A stretch of 57,909 nucleotides of DNA from Promethearchaeota archaeon (lineage in GTDB: Archaea; Asgardarchaeota; Lokiarchaeia; Sigyniarchaeales; Promethearchaeaceae), in NCBI GenBank assembly GCA_004524545.1, contig SDNX01000003.1, positions 1-57,909 of the forward strand, written 5' to 3'. A model generated the notes under the pieces. That model ran no database searches. It saw only the letters and a program-made list of their open reading frames with translations, and was not told where the DNA came from. Each line of letters begins with the position of its first letter. The first letter of the stretch is position 1. A program made the position numbers and the translations under genes. Shown in pieces: positions 26,075 to 35,548 of the stretch.

Positions 26075-27379
26075 TTAAATTTTAATTGATTCACCTTGTT
26101 TTGGAGCAGCAGCTTTAAACCCGGCTTCATTCAAATCATTCACAAAAGAGATCATAACCTCTTCATCTCCATGCACAGCAAATACTTTCTTTTCTGAGTC
26201 CCGAAAATTACATTGTTTCGCAAAATCTAGTAGTTGGGATTTTCCAGAATGCGAGGAAAAGTCAAATTTGAGAACCTGACATGCAATTTCCTGTTGTTCT
26301 CCATTATTGAATGTATATTTATGTTCATTTAACAAGACTTCACCTGGTGTTCCAGGGATCTGGTAACTTACCACGAGAATCGCGGAGTTGGGATCATTTA
26401 TCACTGCTTCTGCATACATACGAGCTGTCCCCCCTTTTAACATTCCTGAAGGAGCAACAATTACTCCATTAGCTCGTTTTGCTTGTTGACGTTGTTCGAA
26501 TGTATTGTCTCTGGAAATATAATTACTTTTTTCTAAAGCATTTCTCATATCCCAGTAATTTCTGAAATAAGTTCGATATCGTTTATAGAGGCCTCCTATT
26601 TTTCGGGCCATTCCATCGACATATATTGGATATTTTGAGGCATCTATGTATTTATGAAGAACCATGAGAATTTCTTGACTACGAGAAACTCCAAAGGCAG
26701 GAACTAAAACAGTACCTCCACTTTCCAAAACTTCTATAACTTTTTCGATAAATTGTTTCTCCACATCCAATCGAGGCTGATGATCCGTAGTCCCATAGGT
26801 ACTCTCCATAACGAGAGCATCAATTTTCTGCGTTGGAGGTACCACTGGAATCATCAATTGAGTTTGAGTTGCATTCATGTCGGAAGTGTATAACATTGCC
26901 TGATCATCCATTTCTACTAACACCATAGCTGATCCAGGGATATGTCCATTATTAATCAACGTGATGAAAGATTCATCGCCAACTTGAGTACGATCATTGT
27001 AACGCAAGGTTCGGGTGTGTCGATGCATTCTTCCCAATACATCCTTATCAAATAATAAATCGGTATTGGAATTATATCGAGCGATATTAATCATGTCTCG
27101 GAGTAAAACATCAGAAATATCTTGGGTAAGTCTAGTCATATACAGAGGCACAGCTCCAGATATGAAAAAGATAGGAATACCTCCGACATGGTCTATATGA
27201 GCATGGGTCACAACTATAGCAGTTAAATCCCTTCCACGAATGTGACCGGGAAAATTGTCTTCCGTACCATCCATTTTAACACCGTAATCTAGAAGAATTC
27301 TATCATTATTTCGTTCGGATTCTACCAATACGGCTGATCGTCCGACCTCACGGCAGCTTCCGAGAAAAGATATACGCAT
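26075..27379 (-). CDS. beta-CASP metallo-beta-lactamase ribonuclease (aCPSF2-like)
   Basis: A 434-residue nuclease. The metallo-beta-lactamase zinc motif is THAHIDHVGG, followed by the further His/Asp ligands NNGHIPGSA and YTSDMNA, and the beta-CASP motifs A-C including MESTYGT, VPAFGVSRSQEI, VIVAPSGMLKGG and the final FSSHSGK and VHGDEEV. There is no N-terminal KH pair, so it resembles aCPSF2 more than aCPSF1; RNA 3'-end processing or decay is expected. ATG at 27379 is preferred over a TTG four codons upstream. Divergent from mtnP. Confidence 0.92.
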   Translation of the reverse strand: MRISFLGSCREVGRSAVLVESERNNDRILLDYGVKMDGTEDNFPGHIRGRDLTAIVVTHAHIDHVGGIPIFFISGAVPLYMTRLTQDISDVLLRDMINIARYNSNTDLLFDKDVLGRMHRHTRTLRYNDRTQVGDESFITLINNGHIPGSAMVLVEMDDQAMLYTSDMNATQTQLMIPVVPPTQKIDALVMESTYGTTDHQPRLDVEKQFIEKVIEVLESGGTVLVPAFGVSRSQEILMVLHKYIDASKYPIYVDGMARKIGGLYKRYRTYFRNYWDMRNALEKSNYISRDNTFEQRQQAKRANGVIVAPSGMLKGGTARMYAEAVINDPNSAILVVSYQIPGTPGEVLLNEHKYTFNNGEQQEIACQVLKFDFSSHSGKSQLLDFAKQCNFRDSEKKVFAVHGDEEVMISFVNDLNEAGFKAAAPKQGESIKI

Positions 27380-27481
27380 ATTCCCATTCAATTAATCAAA
27401 ACTAATTAATTTTTCTTGTTAGGAAATGATTTTTTAGGCGACAAGTAGAAGGTACTGTGTACGGTAAAATGTGATATAACT

Positions 27482-28339
27482 ATGATGGAAAATAATGTTG
27501 AAATTGGGATAATTGGAGGGACAGGCTCCGATTTGACGCTTGAAGATGAAAAACGCACGAAAATATATACACCATATGGCGCTCCAAGCGATTTAGTTAG
27601 CATTGGTTATTTTCAAGGGAAGAAAGTAGCATTCCTTCCACGACATGGAAAAGACCACCGTATCCCTCCACATATGTTAAATTTTCGCGCAAATATATGG
27701 GCAATGAAATCTATTGGTGTTCAGAGAATTATTAGCCCTTCTGCAGTTGGTAGTTTGAAAAAAGAACTGGAAAAAGGGGAATTCGTAATTTGTGACCAGT
27801 ATATTGACAGAACAAGATCTCGAGCTGGTTCGTTTTATGAAGGAGGGTCTGTATGTCACATTTCTCAAGCAGATCCTTTCTGTGAAACTATGAGTGATGT
27901 ATTTTATTCGGAAGGAAATGAACTTGGAATTCCGATTACTAAAGGGGGTACCTATGTGTGTATAGAAGGACCCCGTTTTTCAACCAGAGCTGAAAGCAAA
28001 GTATTTCGAATGTGGGGCGGAGATGTAATTGGAATGACCTGTTATCCTGAGGTGACCTTAGCTGCAGAACAATCAATGTGCTATTCCACTATTGCAATGG
28101 TGACAGATCTAGATGTATGGGCTGCAAAATGCGATAAGTGCGGAATTGTAGAATTTAATAAGACTTGCGATAAGTGCGGGGGTCCTATCCAAAAGCTTTC
28201 TGTCTCAATTGAAGAAGTGTTAGAAACAATGGAAACGAACTCGGTGAATTTAAAAAAACTCCTAGAAAGCGCAATACCTAAATTACCAACGATACGAAAA
28301 TGTGATTGTAAGGATTCAATGAATGGAACGGTAATGTAA
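27482..28339 (+). CDS. mtnP: S-methyl-5'-thioadenosine phosphorylase with inserted zinc ribbon
   Basis: A 285-residue MTA phosphorylase (PNP/MTAP family). It has the phosphate loop IIGGTGS, LPRHGKDHRIPPH, SAVGSLKKEL, and the purine/sugar site YVCIEGPRFSTRAES and VIGMTCYPE. The reaction releases adenine and methylthioribose-1-phosphate. Uniquely visible here is a Cys217-x2-Cys220 and Cys229-x2-Cys232 pair just after the VTDLDVWAAK segment, forming a zinc-ribbon-like insertion, and a CDC motif near the end (274-276). The next gene, apt, starts immediately after its stop codon. Confidence 0.95.
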   Translation: MMENNVEIGIIGGTGSDLTLEDEKRTKIYTPYGAPSDLVSIGYFQGKKVAFLPRHGKDHRIPPHMLNFRANIWAMKSIGVQRIISPSAVGSLKKELEKGEFVICDQYIDRTRSRAGSFYEGGSVCHISQADPFCETMSDVFYSEGNELGIPITKGGTYVCIEGPRFSTRAESKVFRMWGGDVIGMTCYPEVTLAAEQSMCYSTIAMVTDLDVWAAKCDKCGIVEFNKTCDKCGGPIQKLSVSIEEVLETMETNSVNLKKLLESAIPKLPTIRKCDCKDSMNGTVM

Positions 28340-28867
28340 ATGGATTTAGAAAAATATATACGCAACGTGCCGAATTGGCCAAAAGCTGGGATTGAATTTA
28401 AAGATATCACTACTTTGTGCCAAGATCATGCAGCGTTCAAAGAAACTTGTAATCGGATTGCCGAATACTACAAGGATAAAGGAATTACCAAAGTAGTAGC
28501 AATTGAAGCTAGAGGGTACGTTTTTGGTGGTGTGGTTGCATATTTGATTGGTGCGGGATTTATTCTTATTCGCAAACCTGGAAAACTACCTTATAAAACG
28601 ATTAGCGAATCTTATGAACTGGAATATGGCACAGATACCATTCACATGCATATTGATGCAATCACTGAAGGAGATAAAGTGTTAGTGTCAGATGACTTAC
28701 TTGCAACTGGAGGAACTGCTTTAGCAGCGTGTAGATTAGTAGAAAAAGCAGGAGGTATCGTTCAAGGAGTCTCTTTTGTCATAGAATTGACTGGGAGTTT
28801 ACATGGAAGAGAAAAACTGAAGGATTACAAGGTCTTCTCTTTAATAGAGATTCCAGTAGATGAATAA
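28340..28867 (+). CDS. apt: adenine phosphoribosyltransferase
   Basis: A 175-residue type I phosphoribosyltransferase converting adenine and PRPP to AMP. The features are NWPKAGIEFKDIT, AIEARGYVFGG, IRKPGKLPYKT and the PRPP-binding loop VLVSDDLLATGGTA. Its ATG directly follows the mtnP stop codon with no gap, so the two are translated from one message: MtnP releases adenine and Apt salvages it. The end is convergent with the Rag-like GTPase gene. Confidence 0.96.
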   Translation: MDLEKYIRNVPNWPKAGIEFKDITTLCQDHAAFKETCNRIAEYYKDKGITKVVAIEARGYVFGGVVAYLIGAGFILIRKPGKLPYKTISESYELEYGTDTIHMHIDAITEGDKVLVSDDLLATGGTALAACRLVEKAGGIVQGVSFVIELTGSLHGREKLKDYKVFSLIEIPVDE

Positions 28868-28877
28868 GAGGATGATA

Positions 28878-29834
28878 TTATAAACGACGTATCTTCATTA
28901 AACTTCTTATTTCATCTAATTCCTCATTTTTTGAAGTGAATATTTTTAATACTTCTGGAATGGAAGAATAGTCTTTGATATCACTGAAAAATACCATCAC
29001 TGCATTTTCCATGAAATCCTTGACTAAAACAAGTTGGGAATTGGATTCATATACTAATAGAGATAAATCAATGGATGCCGAATTTTCTTCTTTCATTTTT
29101 AGAATTTTTGAAAATACAAAGTGAATATTTGATTCCAAGGATCCCAATTCGAGTTTCATATATTTCAGTGGCTCTACTTCAAATTCTCCAAAAGTTGAGG
29201 ACACTACTAATCCGTCAGGAAGATTGAATAAAATGATGTCATACTTTAGTTGTGTTTTTAATGCTTCTAATCTTGATTGAATTTCATTCATGCGTTGTGT
29301 TTCCAATTGAGATTTCTGGATACATGTATCAAGCACTTCGATCAATCGATGTTGTGCAGAACCAGTTTTAACAGATACTGGAGTGAATTCACATTTATTC
29401 AATATGGATTTATCAATTCCCTCCACAAGCAAATTATACGCTTCATCTTCCTTGGATTCCTCTAAATCTATTTTATTAAGAAGAACATAAATTTTACAAG
29501 TTTCAGGTGAAAACTCAAACAGAGCATCCAAAAAACTATCAAAGATCTCTTTGACATTACGATCAATTACCGCTGAGTCAATCATAAAAATCGGAATCTC
29601 AACCTCGGAAAAGATTAGATCCTTTTGCTCTGTAAAGTACTTCTGTAAATAATTTTCTTGACCACCTGCATCCCACACTCTGAGTTCTAATAATCCCCGA
29701 AAGATAAAATTCTCCCGAGATATTCCCTTTGTGGGCTTGAGATCACTCACTTTTGTGAATGCATATCCCAAGCAAGCAGTACGCATTAGAGAGGTTTTTC
29801 CAGCGTTAGCAGGACCAAATAGGAGAGTCTTCAT
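28878..29834 (-). CDS. Rag/Gtr-like GTPase with C-terminal roadblock-type domain
   Basis: A 318-residue GTPase. P-loop GPANAGKTS (residues 7-15), G2 Thr in PTKGIS, G3 WDAGGQE (55-60), and G4 NKID are canonical; WDxGGQ is typical of Arf/Rag-type GTPases. After a short helical link, residues about 196-300 resemble a roadblock/longin-type fold (ILFNLPDGLVVSSTFGEFEV). Eukaryotic Rag GTPases have exactly this G-domain plus roadblock layout and sense nutrients at lysosomes. It is a single gene, divergent from Ftr across 196 bases. Confidence 0.85.
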   Translation of the reverse strand: MKTLLFGPANAGKTSLMRTACLGYAFTKVSDLKPTKGISRENFIFRGLLELRVWDAGGQENYLQKYFTEQKDLIFSEVEIPIFMIDSAVIDRNVKEIFDSFLDALFEFSPETCKIYVLLNKIDLEESKEDEAYNLLVEGIDKSILNKCEFTPVSVKTGSAQHRLIEVLDTCIQKSQLETQRMNEIQSRLEALKTQLKYDIILFNLPDGLVVSSTFGEFEVEPLKYMKLELGSLESNIHFVFSKILKMKEENSASIDLSLLVYESNSQLVLVKDFMENAVMVFFSDIKDYSSIPEVLKIFTSKNEELDEIRSLMKIRRL

Positions 29835-30030
29835 ATTGATTCAATCTGTTGAATGTCTTTGAATATACCTAGCATAATTGTTCCTAAAAATTATTCTGGA
29901 CAATAAAGAAAAAAGAAATGAGATTACGAAAACTGATCATTCATTTTAATTCTATCCTCTCAAGATAGTGGTGGTTAATTTATATTGTGTAAAATTTTGA
30001 TTTTAATAAAAAAAATGGTAAGCTACTACA

Positions 30031-30954
30031 ATGAAAATGAATCATGTTGAGATAGATGATACCTTTGCTGAAGGGTTCAGATTATATGGTGCTCGAATAT
30101 TAATTACAGCTGATAGTAAAGAAATTGCGCACACTGCAGCATTATGTGCAACAGGATTTGCATCATCCACCATTCACTGCGATTGTGAAGCCGGTATTGA
30201 TTATTTCCTCGATCCAGATAGTACTCCTGATCATCGTCCAGGAGTCGTGGTGATATTCTGCGTCCAAGGCAAAGATAATTTAGATGCAGTGCTTTTGAAT
30301 CGAATTGGACAGTGTATATTGACATGTGCAACCACGGCATGTTTCGATTGGCTTCCCGAAGATAGTATTACGGATAAAACCATTGAGGTTAAAACAGGAT
30401 TTAAACTCAAGTTTTTTGGAGATGGATTTGAGGAAAAAGAAGAGCTTGATTGGAATGGGAAAGCTATTCCTTTATGGAAAATCCCCGTGATGGATGGATA
30501 TTTCCGTGTACAATCTACTTTTAAGTTTACTAAAATCGCTGCAGGAGGAAATTTCATGGTATTTTCAAGTTCTGCGAAGGAACTTATAACCGCATGTCAA
30601 AATGCGGCAATAAAAATGAATGAAGTCGAAGGTGTAGTTCTGCCTTTTCCTGGAGGTTTTGTGCGAAGCCCAAGTAAAATCGGATCAAAATATAATTTCT
30701 TAACGGCATCCACGAATCATACACTGATTCCTGAATTACGAGAAAAAACATTAGACTCTTGTGTACCTGAACAAGCTACAGCAGGATATGAATTTGTAAT
30801 TAATGGATTTTCTGAAGAACGCGTTTGTACGGCTATGAAAATTGGTATTCTAGAATTATGCAATAATACTAGTGTCTTAAAAATCACCGCAGGAAATTAT
30901 GGAGGAAAATTGGGAAAATTAAAATTTAATTTAAAAGAAATTTTGTCTTTATGA
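30031..30954 (+). CDS. ftr: formylmethanofuran:tetrahydromethanopterin formyltransferase
   Basis: A 307-residue enzyme that moves a formyl group between methanofuran and H4MPT. The start (VEIDDTFAEGFRLYGARILI) has the conserved family opening, followed by ATGFASSTIHCDCEAGID, NRIGQCILTCATTACF, KIPVMDGYF, and FPGGFVRSPSKIGSKY. The length is near that of methanogen Ftr (about 297). With Mch (19.8 kb) and SHMT (9.9 kb), it shows the archaeal H4MPT C1 branch. Start codon ATG at 30031; another ATG lies two codons later. Confidence 0.96.
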   Translation: MKMNHVEIDDTFAEGFRLYGARILITADSKEIAHTAALCATGFASSTIHCDCEAGIDYFLDPDSTPDHRPGVVVIFCVQGKDNLDAVLLNRIGQCILTCATTACFDWLPEDSITDKTIEVKTGFKLKFFGDGFEEKEELDWNGKAIPLWKIPVMDGYFRVQSTFKFTKIAAGGNFMVFSSSAKELITACQNAAIKMNEVEGVVLPFPGGFVRSPSKIGSKYNFLTASTNHTLIPELREKTLDSCVPEQATAGYEFVINGFSEERVCTAMKIGILELCNNTSVLKITAGNYGGKLGKLKFNLKEILSL

Positions 30955-30972
30955 GAAGAAAAAACGAGTTAC

Positions 30973-32670
30973 TTATTTCTTCTTAATTTTCCTAAATAAC
31001 TCGTGCTTTTTTGTTGGAGAACTCTTTTTTGTTGAAGTCGTGGGTTCGCTTGATTCCGTCTTCTCGGTTGGAGTTGGTTTTGGTGTCTGGGAAATAGCTT
31101 TACTCGTTTTTACCTCTTGTTTTATGTAATCGCCTGATCGAGATAGGAGATTATCAAAATTACGTCTTAGGGTAATATATCGAGTTCCGAGCACTGCCAT
31201 GGATACTCCAAATGCAATTACTGCCCCAATTACTAACATTATCCAGGGTAAATAACTTGTGAATCGTTCTGGAAGGATGTCAAAGGAATATGATAAAAGA
31301 GAATGAACTTCAGCTCCATCAAAATCGACCACATATATCCATGTGATCCATTGACCGTAAGCTAAATCTTTAGCAGACAGTGTGTATTCCATGTAATCGT
31401 CTTCATTATTAAGGAATGGATAGATGTACTCTTTTCCTTCAGGAGAGATTAAATGAATTCGAATGAATTCAATACCCTCGATGTCTACATTCGTTACATT
31501 TACTGTAAACATAATGTCTTCAAATTCTTTTATTCGAAGTCCTGAGGTCGTCGGTATATTCCCATTTATGGTATACGTTATTTTTTGTCCATCCGGGAGA
31601 TTATTACCAACTATAAATGTGAAAGATGTACTAGTATTATAGTCTATAGTCGCAATTACTTCATACGCTTCAATTGTACAAGTATATTCTCCTAATCGAT
31701 AATTATCGAGAACACTAATATTACCCTCAAAATTCCAAAGGGTGGAGCGTTCCATACTGGAACTTCTCCAATAAATGGTACCTAATTCATCTGTAAGTTT
31801 GACCCGTAAATTAATATTCTCAGGTAACACTTCTACATCGGATACATTCACACTCAGAATGAATTCTTCAGTTTCTCGTAAAATTTGATCTGGATTTAGT
31901 ACATCAGGGAATGTAACCTCGTAATCTGTAATTATTGGAGCATTGTTTTTTAAAGTAAAGTAGCCATATGTGGTTGTGCTACCCCCATCATCATCACTGA
32001 CTATGCATTTAATAACATATTGTCCCAATCGAGTATTTAACGTACTAATCGGGAAGAAATGAGATAAATTGGTAAGTTTTGGACTTGTAGAGGAATTGAT
32101 GGTGACTATACCAAAGTTAATTTCCCAAGACCAGGTTAAATCATAAAAAGGAGTCTCTGCGTCTGATGGGGTTACATTGAAAAACACAAAACCATTTCTA
32201 TATACGGTGTTATTCAGTATGTTAATTGCTATTTGGGGAGCACTGTTAATAATTTCGAACGGTTGAACGTAACTATCATCCAACAATAATAAACCATTAT
32301 ATACAAACAATTGAAAAGTGGACGTTCCCAAAGGAGCATTGTGTGCAAAATAGGTTGAGAAATACCAAACGTCTGTGATATCTTCGCTTAGAGTATACGT
32401 TTCGACAGTTGCATTTATGTAGGTGATCGTAATGTTAACTTCGGTCGCTTGTGTAAAAGTAGTGGTCAGATTTAATTTCACATCAAATGATTCAACTACA
32501 CGTTGGACTTCATCTGTGTATGTAATTGTAGAGTTCGATAATTCAGCGCTGTAAGGTACGTTTAGGATTGGCGATTGAGAATTATTCTTGAAATCCACTG
32601 CCCAAATAGTATTGAGTATTCCCAAAAGTCCTACTAGAAGAAAAATGTAAGTAATCCGTTTCTTTTGCAT
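30973..32670 (-). CDS. cell-surface protein with Ig-like repeats and C-terminal membrane anchor
   Basis: A 565-residue protein: an N-terminal signal sequence (about residues 6-25), then three to four beta-sandwich-like domains of about 100 residues, and a single C-terminal membrane helix (WIMLVIGAVIAFGVSMAV) followed by a basic, Ser/Thr/Pro-rich tail of about 65 residues. Many Asn-x-Ser/Thr sequons suggest N-glycosylation. It starts 12 bases after the larger surface gene on the same strand, so both are one operon and may form a surface complex. I cannot assign a ligand. Confidence 0.75.
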   Translation of the reverse strand: MQKKRITYIFLLVGLLGILNTIWAVDFKNNSQSPILNVPYSAELSNSTITYTDEVQRVVESFDVKLNLTTTFTQATEVNITITYINATVETYTLSEDITDVWYFSTYFAHNAPLGTSTFQLFVYNGLLLLDDSYVQPFEIINSAPQIAINILNNTVYRNGFVFFNVTPSDAETPFYDLTWSWEINFGIVTINSSTSPKLTNLSHFFPISTLNTRLGQYVIKCIVSDDDGGSTTTYGYFTLKNNAPIITDYEVTFPDVLNPDQILRETEEFILSVNVSDVEVLPENINLRVKLTDELGTIYWRSSSMERSTLWNFEGNISVLDNYRLGEYTCTIEAYEVIATIDYNTSTSFTFIVGNNLPDGQKITYTINGNIPTTSGLRIKEFEDIMFTVNVTNVDIEGIEFIRIHLISPEGKEYIYPFLNNEDDYMEYTLSAKDLAYGQWITWIYVVDFDGAEVHSLLSYSFDILPERFTSYLPWIMLVIGAVIAFGVSMAVLGTRYITLRRNFDNLLSRSGDYIKQEVKTSKAISQTPKPTPTEKTESSEPTTSTKKSSPTKKHELFRKIKKK

Positions 32671-32682
32671 AATCAGTCACCA

Positions 32683-35352
32683 TTATTTAGTTCGTTTTAG
32701 TTGTTCAAGCTCCTTGTATTTAAAATAGACAATTATTCCTACGGGGATAAGTATTGGTACTACATAAAATAGGAAAATATTTAGAGTCGACGGTTTGATG
32801 TTTACCGTAATTACTTTCGTAGCGAGAATTTTACCCAAATTATCTACAATTTCAATCTCATATACTTCTTTACCGACATTGTATGGATTACGGATATTTT
32901 TATCCAACTCTACTACAAATCGAGTTTCTCCAAAAATTACGGTCTTATCGAGAACTTGTACTCCATTTGATTTTACAAATATCTGTTTATAAGTGGAATT
33001 GTAGTTAAATAATCGAATGGTTACAGTAGGTGCTTGACCTTGTAATAGGCTAAGTGTTTGAGTCGTAATACTTAAAATCTCAATCTCAGGAACTGCTTGG
33101 ATTGAGAGGTTTTGGGTAAATATGATTACATCCCCTCTCCTTATAGTCAAAATAAAATTCAATGAACCCATTTTTGCAAGATCATTTGGAATTAGAGGAA
33201 TAAGGATTTCCCTCCTGCTTTGGGGTAATAAATCTTCTACGAGTGTGTTCGAGTAAGTAAATTCAGTACCATTAATTTCTACTGTAATAGTTTGGTTGTT
33301 GATCTCATGATGATTGTAAAAGGTCAACATTAGATCTTCGGGATTGAAATCTAACAAATACTCATTCAACCATAAGGATTCAATTTCAACCACGGATTGG
33401 ATTTCAAGCTCAAATTCTTCGTAAAAGATAGGCTTTGAATTATTATTTAAAACACTAATTTCGAGAATTTGATTCCCAAGCTCTGCGGAATCCTTAGCAT
33501 TTACACGAGCAATAACTGAGCTTTCTTTTTTCCCATCAATCTCATCTTCTCGCAGAATTATATAGTGAGCGCTAATTTCTTCACTAAAATTATCTCCTGC
33601 TGTAATTGTTGTTGCATTTATGTTATCGGTTCTTGAACTTGTATAGGTGATATTGTATTCCACGCTATTACCTTGTCGAAGGGGTTCATTATAATGATTA
33701 GAACCCTCAACTAATTCAAAACTTATAATCTCTATTCCAGAAATCAGAGGAATGGTAACTTTCTCTGCCCCAATGAGGAATCCAGTTCGATTACATTGGA
33801 TATATAATTCGTATTCGTAATAGGAAGTGAGTGTAGATAGGTCATATAAATACGTATTATTACCTGATGCATCCGTTACTCGTGATTCGGAGGAAATTAT
33901 GGTGGTATTTTCGGCATATCGTAATATATAGTTGATACTGGCACCGTAGATTGAAGCTGAAATAGACCATGATTCCCCTAGCACCGAATAAGAAAAGTCC
34001 ATTGTAATATCAAATGATAGAGAGAGATTCATGTTCGGATCTAATGAATGGATGTATTCAGACTGGTTAAACTCAGTGATTATTTCGGATTCGATATAAA
34101 TCTCGTAAAAATCAGTAAGAGAATTAATCAACATCCCATACCCATCTAGTTTTTTCTCAGAAGAACCTGCAAGAGAGTAATATCCAGAGTTACTTTGATC
34201 GTAAAGATTTGTTTCAATTCCATTGAAATTATCTAACGCACTAATGTAGTAGGTAGTATTTCCACTATGTTTGAATAATTCTAGGCTTGCTTTGAGCATC
34301 CATGCATTTTGTAGCAAGTACATGTCAGAAGTGATAACAATATTCCCATTGAAATTCGTTTCGGTGATATAGAGTTGATCTACTCCATCAAATAATTTTG
34401 TGTTGAGGAATCTCCAAATTCTCTCAGCTTGTAACACTTCAGCTGAATCGACTGCATACCCATTTTGAATATTCCATTCCAATAATGCTAGTATACCAAG
34501 AGCGTTTGTGAGTAAATTTTTATTATTTGAACCGATTTTATTGTTTGCAATGTCACTGGTGTTGTAAAACCCTTCTTGACCTGAGATTGCATCATACATC
34601 TCTGAATTGAAAGTGGTCATAATCTCTTCACCAAAATTAGCAGCACTATCGCGCACTGTTTGTGTAAATAAGGGAGATTTTGCAATTGAAAAAGCGACAA
34701 TAGCTCCTAAAAAGTTATCAGCAGAATATCTTTCATCAAGGTTTGCATTAGAATGATTAAATGCATTATTAGTATTATCCCAAAATATATCCACAACATC
34801 ATACCATTGTGCGGTTATTTTATTGGCAAGTCCACTCGTTTGGCTTGCAGATTCTGCTCCTTCTAAAAGTGCAAGAATATAGAGTAAATTGTCAAATACT
34901 TTTTTCTCAGTTGAAACTTGTGTAAATGAATCTAAGGTTTTCGTATAGAACCCACCATTGGTAGAATCCCATAATGGGGTCCCGGAATAATCCACTAAGT
35001 CGATATCTGTGAGAGTATTCCCAAATCCCATTAGAAAATAGATTAGATCTGTAGCAAAATAATTAGCATCGGTGATTGTAAATTCAGGATTATTCGTAAA
35101 TGAATGATAAAAATAATCTGCGTCATATGTATCTACGGTATTATTGAGCTGTAAATACAACTCTACATCTTCTTCATAATGATCGAAGAAGGGGTTTGGT
35201 TCCATCCCCAATGATGTGGCGGATGTGGGTGTATGCGAATTTTCTGATAAATTTGAGTAGTTATTTGGGGTAGAACTGGACTGTACAATATTATATGTAA
35301 GTAATATACATAAACCAATCACGATGAGAGATCGGTGGATTTTTATTTTCAC
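32683..35352 (-). CDS. large cell-surface protein with helical-toroid-like N-terminal domain
   Basis: An 889-residue protein with an N-terminal signal sequence (about residues 8-27) and a C-terminal membrane helix (FLFYVVPILIPVGIIVYF) with a short basic tail. The N-terminal half (about residues 60-430) contains repeated hairpin motifs with WDNTNNAFNHSN-, LFDGVDQLYI- and LYDQSNSGYY-type turns, as in alpha/alpha-barrel carbohydrate enzymes. The C-terminal half is beta-rich with Ig-like repeats. Start is GTG. Catalytic residues cannot be identified. It heads the operon with the 565-residue surface protein. Confidence 0.75.
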   Translation of the reverse strand: MKIKIHRSLIVIGLCILLTYNIVQSSSTPNNYSNLSENSHTPTSATSLGMEPNPFFDHYEEDVELYLQLNNTVDTYDADYFYHSFTNNPEFTITDANYFATDLIYFLMGFGNTLTDIDLVDYSGTPLWDSTNGGFYTKTLDSFTQVSTEKKVFDNLLYILALLEGAESASQTSGLANKITAQWYDVVDIFWDNTNNAFNHSNANLDERYSADNFLGAIVAFSIAKSPLFTQTVRDSAANFGEEIMTTFNSEMYDAISGQEGFYNTSDIANNKIGSNNKNLLTNALGILALLEWNIQNGYAVDSAEVLQAERIWRFLNTKLFDGVDQLYITETNFNGNIVITSDMYLLQNAWMLKASLELFKHSGNTTYYISALDNFNGIETNLYDQSNSGYYSLAGSSEKKLDGYGMLINSLTDFYEIYIESEIITEFNQSEYIHSLDPNMNLSLSFDITMDFSYSVLGESWSISASIYGASINYILRYAENTTIISSESRVTDASGNNTYLYDLSTLTSYYEYELYIQCNRTGFLIGAEKVTIPLISGIEIISFELVEGSNHYNEPLRQGNSVEYNITYTSSRTDNINATTITAGDNFSEEISAHYIILREDEIDGKKESSVIARVNAKDSAELGNQILEISVLNNNSKPIFYEEFELEIQSVVEIESLWLNEYLLDFNPEDLMLTFYNHHEINNQTITVEINGTEFTYSNTLVEDLLPQSRREILIPLIPNDLAKMGSLNFILTIRRGDVIIFTQNLSIQAVPEIEILSITTQTLSLLQGQAPTVTIRLFNYNSTYKQIFVKSNGVQVLDKTVIFGETRFVVELDKNIRNPYNVGKEVYEIEIVDNLGKILATKVITVNIKPSTLNIFLFYVVPILIPVGIIVYFKYKELEQLKRTK

Positions 35353-35519
35353 TCTGGTTTGGCTCCGATTTCCGTTTCAACGAACGATTTTGCGGGTCTA
35401 AAGACGCTATGTTTAGGTAATCCCTATATGAAATAGGCTTATTTAAAGTCGTTTTTAAACTCTTCAGTATGATCATTTTCCAGTGTTCATAATGCAAAAT
35501 TCTAAATACGGGATTAAGA

Positions 35520-35548
35520 GATAAAAGACATATATAAAGGTGAAAAAT
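35520..35548 (+). promoter_or_regulatory. TATA-box region upstream of membrane protein
   Basis: ACATATATAAAGG (35529-35540) is a good archaeal TATA element about 15-20 bases upstream of the ATG at 35549, which would place the start site at or after the start codon, as in leaderless transcripts or with a later start. The GTG at 35540 overlaps the element and is less likely to be the start. The region up to 35352 is the divergent promoter of the surface-protein operon. Confidence 0.4.
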
